A stretch of 33,910 nucleotides of DNA from Candidatus Dadabacteria bacterium (lineage in GTDB: Bacteria; Desulfobacterota_D; UBA1144; Nemesobacterales; Nemesobacteraceae): assembly GCA_026706695.1 (NCBI GenBank), contig JAPOYE010000019.1, positions 1 through 33,910 of the forward strand. Reading direction: 5' to 3'. This document shows positions 14,856-23,447 of the stretch, one piece after another (the first letter of the stretch is position 1; each line of letters opens with the position of its first letter). The notes below the pieces were generated by a model. It searched no databases. It saw nothing but the letters and a program-made list of their open reading frames with translations, and was not told where the DNA came from. The translations under genes were made by a program, and so were the position numbers.

Positions 14856-16367
14856 CTAATTTTTTGGCACTCTTGGAAACTTGATAGCGTTTTCCATTGA
14901 GAAAAGCTCTTCGTCACTTAAGAAATCAAAATGTGATTTTCTTTTTTTCGCAGACAATCTGCCGTTGTTCTCAAGACAAATCCGGATAAACAAATCTATC
15001 AGGCGGTCAGGCATATCGATAACATCCTGAATAGCCTTTTTAGTGCTGTCGTAGTTCGCAAGGAAGCTCAACTCCTCTACAAGTTCGCTCTCAACGGTTT
15101 GAACGACAAAATCATACAAGGCTTCCGCTTGTACCGTCATATCAATGTAACGATACCAGTGCGCAGTATCGTTGTGGACGGTCATCTGGGCAAGCTCATC
15201 CAAGCTGTATTCCACAAATTGGTTCAAGGGAAGTGAAAATGCCTCTAAAGAATCATTGTAGCCTTCTGGATTGTTAAGCATCACCGCAGATACGGGAAAC
15301 ATCAGACCTTCCGGAACCATTCCTCGAATGGAAAAAATATTGTGGATCAGAAATCGGTGGATTCGGCCGTTACCATCTTCAAACGGATGAATAAAAACAA
15401 ACCCATAGGCTACTACAGCAGCGTGAACAATAGCTGAGACACCACCGGTCATCATAAGCCTATGAGAAGTCAGGAGTCCCCGCATCAGGTCGGAAAGATC
15501 TTCCGGCTTGGGACATACATAGTGAATTAACTCTTTCTGATAGGAAATCGTCTGACCTACATAATTTTGAACCGTTCGATAATCTTCGTTAATGAAACGT
15601 GGATCGACAATTCGATTCTGCAGGGCAATTAACAACTCCTTGTCGCAGAAATTCTGCCGTCGCGCCATCTCCAAGGACGCTATGAATTTCTCGGTCCGTG
15701 ACGCGTCGGGTTTAATGTTTTCTATTTCAAAAGAAGATTTGGTTTCTTTACTGTAGAGATAACTTAATGCTCTCCTAAGTAATTGCGGAGGATACGATTC
15801 GACTATCTTTTCGCACCTGTCTCGAAAATCAACTTGGTCCATTTCTCCAAGCTTCTCCGTTTTCCTGACAAGAGGACAAAATTCCCTTGGTCCAAGCAAA
15901 TTATTGACAACACGGTGTCTTTGAGATTTTTCACCCCGAGGAAGAGTGTAATAGATGTCCGGTTCAAGGGCTTCCAAATAATTCCCCTTGGACAAATCGT
16001 CAATGGGGAGCCTGCGACCAGTTAAAAACTCGTAAAAAAACCAGATGCGGCGAGCATACTTTCCCGTTGGCTTGGATTTGATGTAATCAACAAGCTCAGT
16101 TTCTGCGGCAGCATCGAAAATAACCTTTAAACAGCTCAGGCTTACGCCATCATATTTCAAGGCAAACTCCAGGTGGTCTCCGACTCCTTGACCGGGCCAG
16201 TATGGAGGAGGAAAAATATCCTCAATGCGATCACCTTGTACTTTCTGCTGCCGACCACCGGTTTCTACAACAAAAGAGCTGTGCCGGTTGGGCATTGCAG
16301 TCAACCCGAATTTGCTCAGCAGCCATGCGTAGCCTGCGGGCCGTATTTTCGAAAGGTTTATTTCCAT
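14856..16367 (-). CDS. Fic-family AMP-transferase with inhibitory motif
   Basis: Fic proteins transfer AMP or another phosphate-containing group from a nucleotide to a target protein. The active-site loop HPFEDGNGRIHR is complete (about 327-338 of 503 aa). Upstream, SFEIEN (about 212-217) fits the [S/T]xxxE[G/N] inhibitory motif of class II Fic proteins, in which the Glu blocks productive ATP binding until displaced. So this is an intact, self-restrained enzyme. The C-terminal region (about 380-503) is helical, possibly a target-binding or winged-helix part. The start is set at the ATG 16365-16367 (MEINLSKI); the frame is open for 20 more codons to a TTG, but that part is low-complexity. The gene is AT-rich relative to its left neighbours and divergent from the unknown gene at 16738. 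Confidence 0.9.
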   Translation of the reverse strand: MEINLSKIRPAGYAWLLSKFGLTAMPNRHSSFVVETGGRQQKVQGDRIEDIFPPPYWPGQGVGDHLEFALKYDGVSLSCLKVIFDAAAETELVDYIKSKPTGKYARRIWFFYEFLTGRRLPIDDLSKGNYLEALEPDIYYTLPRGEKSQRHRVVNNLLGPREFCPLVRKTEKLGEMDQVDFRDRCEKIVESYPPQLLRRALSYLYSKETKSSFEIENIKPDASRTEKFIASLEMARRQNFCDKELLIALQNRIVDPRFINEDYRTVQNYVGQTISYQKELIHYVCPKPEDLSDLMRGLLTSHRLMMTGGVSAIVHAAVVAYGFVFIHPFEDGNGRIHRFLIHNIFSIRGMVPEGLMFPVSAVMLNNPEGYNDSLEAFSLPLNQFVEYSLDELAQMTVHNDTAHWYRYIDMTVQAEALYDFVVQTVESELVEELSFLANYDSTKKAIQDVIDMPDRLIDLFIRICLENNGRLSAKKRKSHFDFLSDEELFSMENAIKFPRVPKN

Positions 16368-16538
16368 GGACTTATCCAATAAAATTGTTATGTTCCTATT
16401 AATATAATTAAAAATTGGCTTTTGCAAAATAAATAATTAGAAATTTGCCTATTCTTCAAAAAATCATTAAAAATTCAGAAATACCGATAAATCTTTTAAT
16501 TTTCTCAATATTTCTAAAAAAATGATTATAAAACTGAA

Positions 16539-16598
16539 AAAACAATTAAAAACCCTTGCTTGTCGAACAAAACAGTTACAAACCCCCGTTTGTCTAAC
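16539..16598 (+). repeat. Two tandem 30-bp repeats with internal dyads (operator-like)
   Basis: Units 16539-16568 and 16569-16598 agree at 24 of 30 bases, with conserved AAAACA, TTA, AAACCC, TTGTC and AAC blocks. Each unit carries a dyad crossing its right edge: TTGTCGAACAA (16560-16570) and TTTGTCTAACAAA (16589-16601). Identical dyad spacing of about three helical turns between divergent genes suggests cooperative repressor binding. The run is too short and lacks spacers, so it is not a CRISPR array. Confidence 0.65.
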
Positions 16599-16623
16599 AA
16601 AAAAGTGGAATTATAAAGATTAC

Positions 16624-16651
16624 TTGACAAGCTAAACTCCTTGACTATTTA
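16624..16651 (+). promoter_or_regulatory. Putative sigma70 promoter for the 187-aa gene
   Basis: TTGACA at 16624-16629 and TATTTA at 16646-16651 are separated by 16 bases. The site points at the gene starting at 16738 and lies 26 bases right of the tandem repeats, so a repressor bound to them could act on it. Confidence 0.45.
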
Positions 16652-16737
16652 GGCGGGCGTGCAATAAACTCATGTAGCAACTGGAGACAGCAGGGTTATT
16701 AGAGAGTGCGAAAGATCGTAATTCTTAGCCTGCCGGG

Positions 16738-17301
16738 ATGGGAAAACGAGTGTGGGCAATAAAAATTAAGGTAACTATTTTTGGTATAACATTTCCCGTT
16801 CCCGTTAAAGTTGAAGAATTTTCTACGGAACTAAGTTACAGTTGTAGCTGGGGAATCCGTAAACAAGAGTTTTACGATCCAGTATCCGTTCCCCACCCCT
16901 GGAGATCTCCGCGCTTCAAGTATTTCTTGGCAAAAGAATCTAAACCTAGGCCATTGCGTTCTGATTTTGAAGAATTTGAAAAGTGGTTTTCAGATTCAAT
17001 AACCAGAGGGCAACATTTTGTTATCAATGTTGATGATAAAGACTATGTTGATACAAGATGTGGCTTGTTTCTTCTGTCAGAAGATTCTTACGCCTTTATG
17101 CGTGTACCCCGTGGCACTCTTCCTACCCTTTTAGACATATTTAACGAAATACTCGGCACAAACTGGGAAAACCACTATGAAAGAAGAAAAACGCTTGAAG
17201 ATATGTATTGGGAAAGCTACTATGAGGAAAAGCAATGGGAAGAAGCACTGGCGAACATTGATCCGAATTGGAAAAATGACGACGATTGGGGGCCACTATA
17301 A
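16738..17301 (+). CDS. Hypothetical protein, 187 aa
   Basis: Not recognised. The protein is soluble, rich in aromatic residues and Trp, and has a very acidic C terminus (EEKQWEEALANIDPNWKNDDDW). The N-terminal part is likely beta-stranded (VWAIKIKVTIFGITFPVPVKVEEF). No catalytic motif is evident. It sits between fic (divergent) and the nuclease-TPR gene (convergent, 78 bases away) in an AT-rich block, so it may belong to the same accessory set, for instance as an immunity, partner or target protein. That is inference from position only. Confidence 0.6.
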   Translation: MGKRVWAIKIKVTIFGITFPVPVKVEEFSTELSYSCSWGIRKQEFYDPVSVPHPWRSPRFKYFLAKESKPRPLRSDFEEFEKWFSDSITRGQHFVINVDDKDYVDTRCGLFLLSEDSYAFMRVPRGTLPTLLDIFNEILGTNWENHYERRKTLEDMYWESYYEEKQWEEALANIDPNWKNDDDWGPL

Positions 17302-17379
17302 TGAGTGACAACCCAGAATATCTTCACTGTCTCATATAACTTGCTCTCTACAGTAATCTTTATAATTCCAATTGTTTTA

Positions 17380-19149
17380 TTACCGCTGGTTTGGAATGAT
17401 AGGATCATCACCGTCCTGCAGGACACACCTATCAGGATCGTGCTTGCCAATTTCCCAACCTTCACGAATAACCAGTTCTTTTTTGGCGATCATAAGTTCT
17501 GGAAAAAGTGTAGGTTCTTCATCTGCATTCATTTGTGCCGGGGCCAGATAAAAAGCACCAGCCTTTTTGTAAGCTATTAGAAAATTGTCCAAATTTTTTG
17601 AGTTGGTAGGGGTTATATGACGTATCCGAGACACAAACATAAAGGTTTTGTTTTTATGTTTATTTAGGTAGCGAAGACTTGGACCTACGGAAACTGCGTA
17701 CCCAGCAGGATTCTGCTTGGATAATCCAGTTACGACCGCCAATCTGAGCTCTTCGTTTTTATCTTCATTCCCCCATCGCTTTTTCCATAAACGAAAAATT
17801 GCTTGTCCTGCCTCTCCATCTTCAAATATAAAGGCGAGTATTGGTGGTAATTCAGCATAACAGTAAAACAGCATTCCTTGCCACTTTGCTTGATCCCATA
17901 AAAGGTCGTTTATGGGTGATATAACTTTGTAATCCGTATGTTTTAACTCTGCCTTGTCAATCAGATCCGAAGGAAGTGGATCGGTGGCAAACTTGGGTTC
18001 CGTCGTCTCGTTGTTACCGACGGATTTGGTAATTCTCCAAGGTTCGCTCCGAAGTACTGTGTAGATTCGGTCATCAGTTTCCAGCCAGTCAACCAAGCGT
18101 ACTTTAGGCTTTTCACCAAAAAGATTAGTGTTTAGCATAAAAGCATCCCCAAGAGCCAATGCGCGGGAAAAACCGCGTTCTTGACCAGCGACTTCTTCAA
18201 GCCATACATCAATATCTTTTATCATCAGCATACGACACATTATTTCTATTAGGCTATTCCGAAGCCATTCCATGTAGCTATGCTGTTCAGCGGCAGTTGT
18301 AAATGTTAACTCTGCCGGATGTACAATTTCAGCGCGAGCACCATCACTATCCGCAAAGCGAAGTTCTGGTAATCCTCTCATCTGTTGAGATGCTTTGACA
18401 GTAATTGTCATACGCTCACAGTGGGGCATTGCATGTTCGTAGCTCGTGGCCAAAAAGGCTTCCAAAACACCAAGAAGGGATTCGGTCAGACCAAAAGAAA
18501 CAGTATTGTTTGGCGTTTCGATAACAATTTCTGACCCAAGTATAGTTGATTTGAAAAGGCTAGTTTCTCCATCTATTAAAATTGGCTGACATGAAATATC
18601 ATCAGCTGCTGGCTGGTCTTGCCATTTCTCAAAAAGTTTTTGATCAGCATCTGGGTCTCCACTGACGAATATATTTCCTTCATCACGCAGGACCTGTTCG
18701 TGTCCAAGAACAAACAGCAATGTTGTCCAGGCGCAAGTTAGTCCGAGGCGTTCCAAACCATCAGGTAGACGTGCTACGACACCTGAAAGTGCATTGAATG
18801 GGAGGTTCAGCATATGGATGCCAAGCAATAAATCCTGCATGTGTAGATGGTTGGAATACACATCTTGGTTATGTTTGGACAATTCTAGATTTGAAGCCAC
18901 ATAGTTTGCCATGGTCATTGCGTCCAAGACGTGAGGGATGCGTCCAAGTCGAATTTCGATACGAACAAGCTGGTTAAGAGTTATGAGCAACTGAGGGGTA
19001 ATATCTCCCTGTTTCTTGAATACGGTCCAATTTTGCTCGACTGCGGCCAAGGCTTTGTTTCTGGAGGCCCACAAGAGACCAACGGATTCATAAGCATCGC
19101 TGCTCCTAATCAGCGTTGTTACCAACTCTACGCGACACTCCTCTTTCAT
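17380..19149 (-). CDS. C-terminal part of frameshifted nuclease-TPR protein
   Basis: 589 codons read from an ATG that overlaps the stop of the preceding frame (ATGA). The same frame stays open upstream and encodes YYDAIRWFGRAEELL, which completes the TPR helix begun in the other frame, so this is most likely the rest of one protein of about 1,090 aa. The N-terminal third is alpha-helical and TPR-like (SSDAYESVGLLWASRNKALAA). The remainder is a mixed alpha/beta region that I cannot assign; it has no P-loop or obvious catalytic motif. There is no ribosome binding site before the ATG, which argues against separate initiation. Confidence 0.7.
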   Translation of the reverse strand: MKEECRVELVTTLIRSSDAYESVGLLWASRNKALAAVEQNWTVFKKQGDITPQLLITLNQLVRIEIRLGRIPHVLDAMTMANYVASNLELSKHNQDVYSNHLHMQDLLLGIHMLNLPFNALSGVVARLPDGLERLGLTCAWTTLLFVLGHEQVLRDEGNIFVSGDPDADQKLFEKWQDQPAADDISCQPILIDGETSLFKSTILGSEIVIETPNNTVSFGLTESLLGVLEAFLATSYEHAMPHCERMTITVKASQQMRGLPELRFADSDGARAEIVHPAELTFTTAAEQHSYMEWLRNSLIEIMCRMLMIKDIDVWLEEVAGQERGFSRALALGDAFMLNTNLFGEKPKVRLVDWLETDDRIYTVLRSEPWRITKSVGNNETTEPKFATDPLPSDLIDKAELKHTDYKVISPINDLLWDQAKWQGMLFYCYAELPPILAFIFEDGEAGQAIFRLWKKRWGNEDKNEELRLAVVTGLSKQNPAGYAVSVGPSLRYLNKHKNKTFMFVSRIRHITPTNSKNLDNFLIAYKKAGAFYLAPAQMNADEEPTLFPELMIAKKELVIREGWEIGKHDPDRCVLQDGDDPIIPNQR

Positions 19150-20630
19150 CAGAAGTTCTTCGGCTCGACCAAACCAGCGGATTGCATCATAATATTTTTT
19201 TGCGAGAACTTCTGTGTACCACGCTGTATATAGGCTTGGCCTGCCTCTCGGTCACTGTGTCGTTGTCGCATAATGTCCACTAATTCCTCGTAGAGCGTGT
19301 CGAAAGCAGAACTGTCTATCTGCTCGCCAAGTTTGGCAATAGTTTTAAACAGTGGTTCTATAGAATAAGCACCTAAGGATTTGGATTTTTCTACAGCATG
19401 GCTCAGTTCAGACCAACAAGATTCTAGTTGATCGAGTTTTTTGCTTCTTATAGCTTCTGCGATCTTTATTAGTATCAGACCAGTGTGTGCTTGCAGGGCA
19501 TTGTTCGGTCGTTTGGAATCAGCTTCTATAACCTTCAGCATTGCTGTTAGGCGCTTCTGACGAACTTTGACCTTACCATCCTTAGCGCTGATCAATCCTC
19601 TGAGAACCGAACCTATCAGAAGTTGCCACAGGTTCAAAAGCAATTGGACTTCACAGGCTTCGGCTGAGCCTTTGACGTATTGTTCAACTTCTTTGTAGAA
19701 TTTGTCGAAAGCTGTGTAATCTTCATACCACCACCAAGCTGTCCAAGCACGATTATAGGCGATGCGTAATCGCTGCGGTTTATAGTTCAAGTCTTGTGCA
19801 AGCCGATCCGTCTGCGCAAAGCGGCTTTCCACTTCATTGCGATTTCGCTCAAGACCTCTGGCCAATATTGCGCTACGAAGGCAATCTTCAACCAGTTGAT
19901 AACGTGCGCCTTGATAGTAAGATGGGTCGGCTATCCGTTCATCCAGCTCTTCAAGTTCTTCTAGCCGTGCTGTGTCACGAGGGCCTGGGTTTTTTACACT
20001 TTCTTTCTGGCCGCTTTCGATTCCCAAGGTGCTAATGGCAAGATCCAAATGACCGGATTCGTAGACCTTCTCCACGATCCAGGCACGGTCAATAATATGC
20101 ACTGGAATTCCCGTATCATTAGAAAGTGTATCTTCTAGGGTTGCACGATCTTTATCTTTTACGAATTGGTTTGTGAAGAAATAGATACGTTTGTAATTCC
20201 GACCGGTAGACAATATCTTGTCAACATCAGTCTTGACTTTCTGCCTCCATTTTTTCTTGGCACTGAAGGCAAAGCCCCATAGTTCTGTTCCGGCCGATGG
20301 CGAACCAATCCATTGTCGTTCCGTGATCTCTCGGGCGACCGGGTATGTCTCAGTATCGACCTTGCTGTCCCCGCCACCAGTTGGACCAGTTTGAACACGA
20401 AGATTAGGACAGATTTCCTTTTCCGCAAGTTTTCGGCAGAAATTCTCAAACTCGTATTCCTCTTTGCGGCTGGTGAGCGTATCAAGGTGGTATTCAAACA
20501 CTGCTTTGGGGAGTTGGAAGACATCATCAACTAATGTGTCCGAGAAGAGTTCTGGATGCAGGGTTCGCATTAACTCTTTGGGACTAGGTACATCTTGTTG
20601 AAATAAAATCTGATCTTCTGTTTTATTCAT
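19149..20630 (-). CDS. N-terminal part of frameshifted nuclease-TPR protein (Mrr-like)
   Basis: An N-terminal restriction-endonuclease-like domain followed by helical repeats. In residues 60-140 the order E (FENFCRKLAEKE), D (GPTGGGDSKVD) and SAK (FAFSAKKKWRQKV) fits a PD-(D/E)xK or Mrr-type active site. YKRIYFFTNQFVKDKD and VHIIDRAWIVEKVYE follow, as in Mrr-fold N-terminal modules of large defence-type proteins. The rest is helical, with a TPR start (AYIQRGTQKFSQ) just before the frame ends. A seven-A run precedes the break. The start is taken at the ATG 20628-20630; a TTG nine codons upstream is possible, and neither has a clear ribosome binding site. A defence role is inferred from architecture. 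Confidence 0.7.
   Translation of the reverse strand: MNKTEDQILFQQDVPSPKELMRTLHPELFSDTLVDDVFQLPKAVFEYHLDTLTSRKEEYEFENFCRKLAEKEICPNLRVQTGPTGGGDSKVDTETYPVAREITERQWIGSPSAGTELWGFAFSAKKKWRQKVKTDVDKILSTGRNYKRIYFFTNQFVKDKDRATLEDTLSNDTGIPVHIIDRAWIVEKVYESGHLDLAISTLGIESGQKESVKNPGPRDTARLEELEELDERIADPSYYQGARYQLVEDCLRSAILARGLERNRNEVESRFAQTDRLAQDLNYKPQRLRIAYNRAWTAWWWYEDYTAFDKFYKEVEQYVKGSAEACEVQLLLNLWQLLIGSVLRGLISAKDGKVKVRQKRLTAMLKVIEADSKRPNNALQAHTGLILIKIAEAIRSKKLDQLESCWSELSHAVEKSKSLGAYSIEPLFKTIAKLGEQIDSSAFDTLYEELVDIMRQRHSDREAGQAYIQRGTQKFSQKNIMMQSAGLVEPKNF
19194..19202 (-). other. Frameshift site in seven-A run (slippery heptamer A AAA AAT)
   Basis: On the coding strand the frame reads CAA AAA AAT ATT. Slipping back one base after AAT continues as TAT TAT GAT GCA and joins both halves of the protein. 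The heptamer fits the X XXY YYZ pattern for programmed -1 frameshifting, but a lost A in a homopolymer (mutation or sequencing error) explains it equally well. Confidence 0.7.
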
Positions 20631-20745
20631 GGAATCAAGATCATTATCTAGAGGCAAAATTTCATAATGATCAAATTTTTTATTTTAACTGGGAAATCCC
20701 TCGACAGCAGAAGAAGACAGCAAAGAAGTGAGCCTCAAAAACGGG

Positions 20746-20775
20746 TTATCTTAAGTCTTTCTTTTGTGCTATAAT
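20746..20775 (+). promoter_or_regulatory. Putative promoter of the lipoprotein gene
   Basis: A perfect TATAAT at 20770-20775 is preceded at 18 bases by TTATCT (20746-20751), a weak -35. Transcription would start near 20782, at the base of the leader hairpin. Confidence 0.5.
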
Positions 20776-20782
20776 TTCAATC

Positions 20783-20931
20783 GCTAGCAGTTGGAACAGT
20801 CCGCTTGTCGGGCTTTCCGTTAAATAAAACACCCCTCTGGGGGAAATAGGCGGAGCGTCTGAAACTGTTCTGACTGCTAGCAGAGCCCGACGCCTACGTG
20901 TGTCGGAGATCAGAAAGTTCAGGAGGACGTT
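20783..20931 (+). ncRNA. Structured 5' leader of the lipoprotein gene
   Basis: GCTAGCAGTTGGAACAGT (20783-20800) pairs with ACTGTTCTGACTGCTAGC (20864-20881) at 15 of 18 positions, closing an 80-base region with inner dyads such as ACCCC/GGGGG. A second hairpin (CCGAC/GTCGG, near 20888-20907) sits between it and the AGGAGG before the ATG. The leader starts at the expected transcription start. It could be a regulatory RNA, but no known riboswitch motif is seen. Confidence 0.45.
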
Positions 20932-22113
20932 ATGAGGGTTGTTCCATCTTTTTTCGTAGTTTTGTTTTTTGTCGTTGGTTGCGGAGGTGGTGGTGGAAAT
21001 GAAACTTCAAGTGACCGACACCCCATAGCCCGAACTGCGGTGGGTCAATTTAAAGATGCCAACGTTGCAGGACTGAGCTATGTCTCAGGAGGGCAGAGTG
21101 GAGTTACCGATTCAGAGGGAAGGTTCACCTACGAAGTTGGAGAAAGTGTTGTGTTCTCGGTCGGAGGTGTAACATTAGGAGAAACCGGAGGAAAGTCGGT
21201 TGTTACCCCAGTAGATTTAGTTGAGCGAGGCAGTTCAAGTTCTGAGCCTGTGCTGAACACTGTGCGTTTTCTCATATCTCTGGATGAAGACAATGACCTT
21301 TCCAACGGCATAAACATCCCTGAAGAGGTTCGTGAGCTCGCACTACAATGGACTTTTATACAGATTCTTTCCGATAGCTTGGAGTTCGAGCAACAACTGG
21401 AGAGAATGAGATCCGATTTACAAGAAAGATTTAGTAGATATGAATCGTACGAAATCCCGGGAAACACGACCGCAAGGAACCATTTGGAAAGTACTCTTCG
21501 GTGTTCCTATTCGGGTGCATACACCGGAACATACAGGGGTACTGATCAAGGCAATTTCGGAGTTTTGATTGACGCACGTAGTGGAAGTGCGTCCGGTATT
21601 GCATACAGCACTCAATATGATAATTACATCACACTTACAGGCACAAGATCCATCAGCTATGATCAGAATGCCGCATTCGCAAGTGGAGATACAAATGAAG
21701 GAACAGAATTCAATGGCCAGTTTACTTCTGTGAACACGGTTCAAGGTCGATGGGGGCATCCACTTGACTCAAGTATCGGAGGCAGTTTCTCCGGCAGGAG
21801 AATCGGTGGTGATCAATATGCGGTATACCGTGGTACCGGAACTTGGCGAACTGATAGTTTTGACGAGTACGGAGTCTTCACTTTTGACATTAATGATTCG
21901 GGCAGGATAACAGGATTCGCATATAACATTGCTTATGATATATCTGGAAATCTTAATGGATCACTTTCGGGAACCAACATATCAGCTACTACAAACGATG
22001 GGACAAGGATTGCCGGAACGCTAGACCGAGAGACCGGTGTCCTAAGAGGCAGGTTCGATGATTCGGCAGGGTTTTCGGGCACGTTTGAAGGAAGCGGATG
22101 CCGACTCAACTAG
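20932..22113 (+). CDS. Predicted lipoprotein with beta-rich repeats
   Basis: 393 aa. The signal peptide ends in a lipobox (FFVVGCGGGGG, Cys about 17) followed by a Gly/Ser spacer. Residues of about 38-85 (VAGLSYVSGGQSGVTDSEG, then FTYEVGESVVFSVGGVTLG) match a short beta module common in secreted lipoproteins of marine bacteria. The C-terminal half is Gly/Ser/Thr-rich beta sequence with repeated GTY, GTW and SGSFSG-like blocks, probably a beta sandwich or barrel-like fold. Two Cys (SGC near the end and LRCSYSG) may form a disulfide. The function is unknown. AGGAGG lies six bases before the ATG. It stands alone, preceded by a structured leader. Confidence 0.82.
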   Translation: MRVVPSFFVVLFFVVGCGGGGGNETSSDRHPIARTAVGQFKDANVAGLSYVSGGQSGVTDSEGRFTYEVGESVVFSVGGVTLGETGGKSVVTPVDLVERGSSSSEPVLNTVRFLISLDEDNDLSNGINIPEEVRELALQWTFIQILSDSLEFEQQLERMRSDLQERFSRYESYEIPGNTTARNHLESTLRCSYSGAYTGTYRGTDQGNFGVLIDARSGSASGIAYSTQYDNYITLTGTRSISYDQNAAFASGDTNEGTEFNGQFTSVNTVQGRWGHPLDSSIGGSFSGRRIGGDQYAVYRGTGTWRTDSFDEYGVFTFDINDSGRITGFAYNIAYDISGNLNGSLSGTNISATTNDGTRIAGTLDRETGVLRGRFDDSAGFSGTFEGSGCRLN

Positions 22114-22548
22114 AAGCAACCGACAGGACGAACCAAAGCCACTCACACTTCGTGCAAGTACCGATCGTATTTCTATCATCTGAAGATGGCTGAAACGGCC
22201 GGACCACTGGATTCGTTTAGCATTTCTTGTACTGCTTTGCACTCCGTAAAAACCGGATACTAAAATTGAGCGGTGTAGGGGAATTCCGCCGTCGGTTACC
22301 GCTCTTGCGGATACTTTCGCCCGCTGACACCTCCCAGAAGCTACGAAATTAAAATGATTCGGGCAGGTTAATATCCTCAAGAGAACAAAATGTCTGATAA
22401 AAGAAGGTAGCCTTTGGAGGATTAAAAGATTCTGGGGCAAAAGGAAGTCTGATTCTATCAATTTTCCTACATAGTTTCCCGAAAAAGCTTCAGGTAGAAG
22501 CATTTTCATCTTCTTTTATTCTCCGCCTTTGGGAGTTATCGTATTCGC
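22114..22548. other. 435-bp intergenic region before aguB
   Basis: No gene supported. One dyad, GAGCGGT/ACCGCTC, is visible near 22269-22305 with GGAATTCC inside it. There is no T-rich terminator after the lipoprotein stop and no clear promoter. A 155-codon minus-strand frame here has no plausible composition and overlaps the lipoprotein gene end. Confidence 0.5.
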
Positions 22549-23445
22549 ATGAACAGCTTTAAAATCGCCCTTGTTCAGAACCGGGTGCACAAAGACAAAG
22601 AAGAAAACCTGAAAAAAGCCATATTAAACGTAGAGAAAGCTTCTGCGCTCGGAGCGAACATAGTCTGTCTTCCCGAGCTTTTTCTCACTAGGTACTTCTG
22701 CCAATCTGAGGACACAGGCTGTTTTGATCTTGCCGAACCCATCCCCGGACCCACAACGGACAGATTCTGCGGGGAAGCGGAAAAAAGAGGAGTTTTCATC
22801 GTGTGCCCGCTTTTTGAGAAAAGGGCCTCAGGCGTGTACCACAATTCCCTTGTCCTTATCGATCCATCGGGAGAGATTTCAGGAATTTACAGAAAGATGC
22901 ACATACCGGATGACCCGGGCTATTTCGAGAAGTTCTACTTTGCTCCCGGGGACACGGGGTTTTCCTGTTTTGAAACCGGTTTTGCGAAGATAGGCACACT
23001 TATTTGCTGGGACCAGTGGTATCCCGAAGCGGCACGCATAGTATCGCTCAAGGGGGCGGACATTATCTTCTACCCGACCGCCATAGGGTGGCGTACGGAC
23101 GAGGATGAACACTCGAAAAATACCCAGCTTGAGGCATGGAAGACTGTTCAGCGCGCCCACGCGGTCTCAAATGGAGTCTATGTCGCAGCCGTGAACAGGG
23201 TGGGCTTCGAGGAATCGGGAGAAACCGGTGAAGGAATAAATTTCTGGGGAAATTCCTTTGTGTGTGACCCCCAGGGAACGGTGATTTGCGAGGCTTCCGG
23301 CGAGAGAGACGAGATCATACTGGCCGACGTCGATCTTAGGAAGCTTGAGGAGACCAGAAGAAACTGGCCCTTTCTTCGGGACCGAAGAATTGACTCCTAC
23401 TCCGAGCTTCGGCAAAGACTTATCGACAATGATTCCGGTACCTGA
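22549..23445 (+). CDS. aguB: N-carbamoylputrescine amidase
   Basis: A nitrilase-superfamily amidase that hydrolyses N-carbamoylputrescine to putrescine, CO2 and ammonia. The 298-aa protein has the Glu-Lys-Cys triad: E43 in CLPELFL, K116 in IYRKMHIPDD and C153 in LICWDQWYPEAAR. ARIVSLKGADIIFYPTAIGW and RAHAVSNGVYVAAVNRVG are characteristic of AguB. It ends two bases before the agmatine deiminase gene, whose product is its substrate, which confirms the assignment. The frame is intact and of normal length. Confidence 0.95.
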   Translation: MNSFKIALVQNRVHKDKEENLKKAILNVEKASALGANIVCLPELFLTRYFCQSEDTGCFDLAEPIPGPTTDRFCGEAEKRGVFIVCPLFEKRASGVYHNSLVLIDPSGEISGIYRKMHIPDDPGYFEKFYFAPGDTGFSCFETGFAKIGTLICWDQWYPEAARIVSLKGADIIFYPTAIGWRTDEDEHSKNTQLEAWKTVQRAHAVSNGVYVAAVNRVGFEESGETGEGINFWGNSFVCDPQGTVICEASGERDEIILADVDLRKLEETRRNWPFLRDRRIDSYSELRQRLIDNDSGT

Positions 23446-23447
23446 AA

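Larger units (their letters stand above)
16428..16737. other. AT-rich divergent intergenic region
   Basis: 310 bases between fic and the 187-aa gene. The left part (16428-16538) is very AT-rich with no frame. Two tandem repeats (16539-16598) and a promoter-like site (16624-16651), listed separately, lie in the middle. The last 85 bases before the ATG would be a 5' leader for the rightward gene; no clear ribosome binding site is visible. Confidence 0.6.

Noticed and set aside
16539-16598. Tandem repeats as a CRISPR array
   Set aside because: Repeats are directly adjacent with no spacers, only two copies, and no cas genes nearby.
22042-22509. Minus-strand 155-codon frame over the lipoprotein end and intergenic region
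   Set aside because: Low-complexity, Ser/Arg-rich product without family features, overlapping a supported gene; no ribosome binding site.
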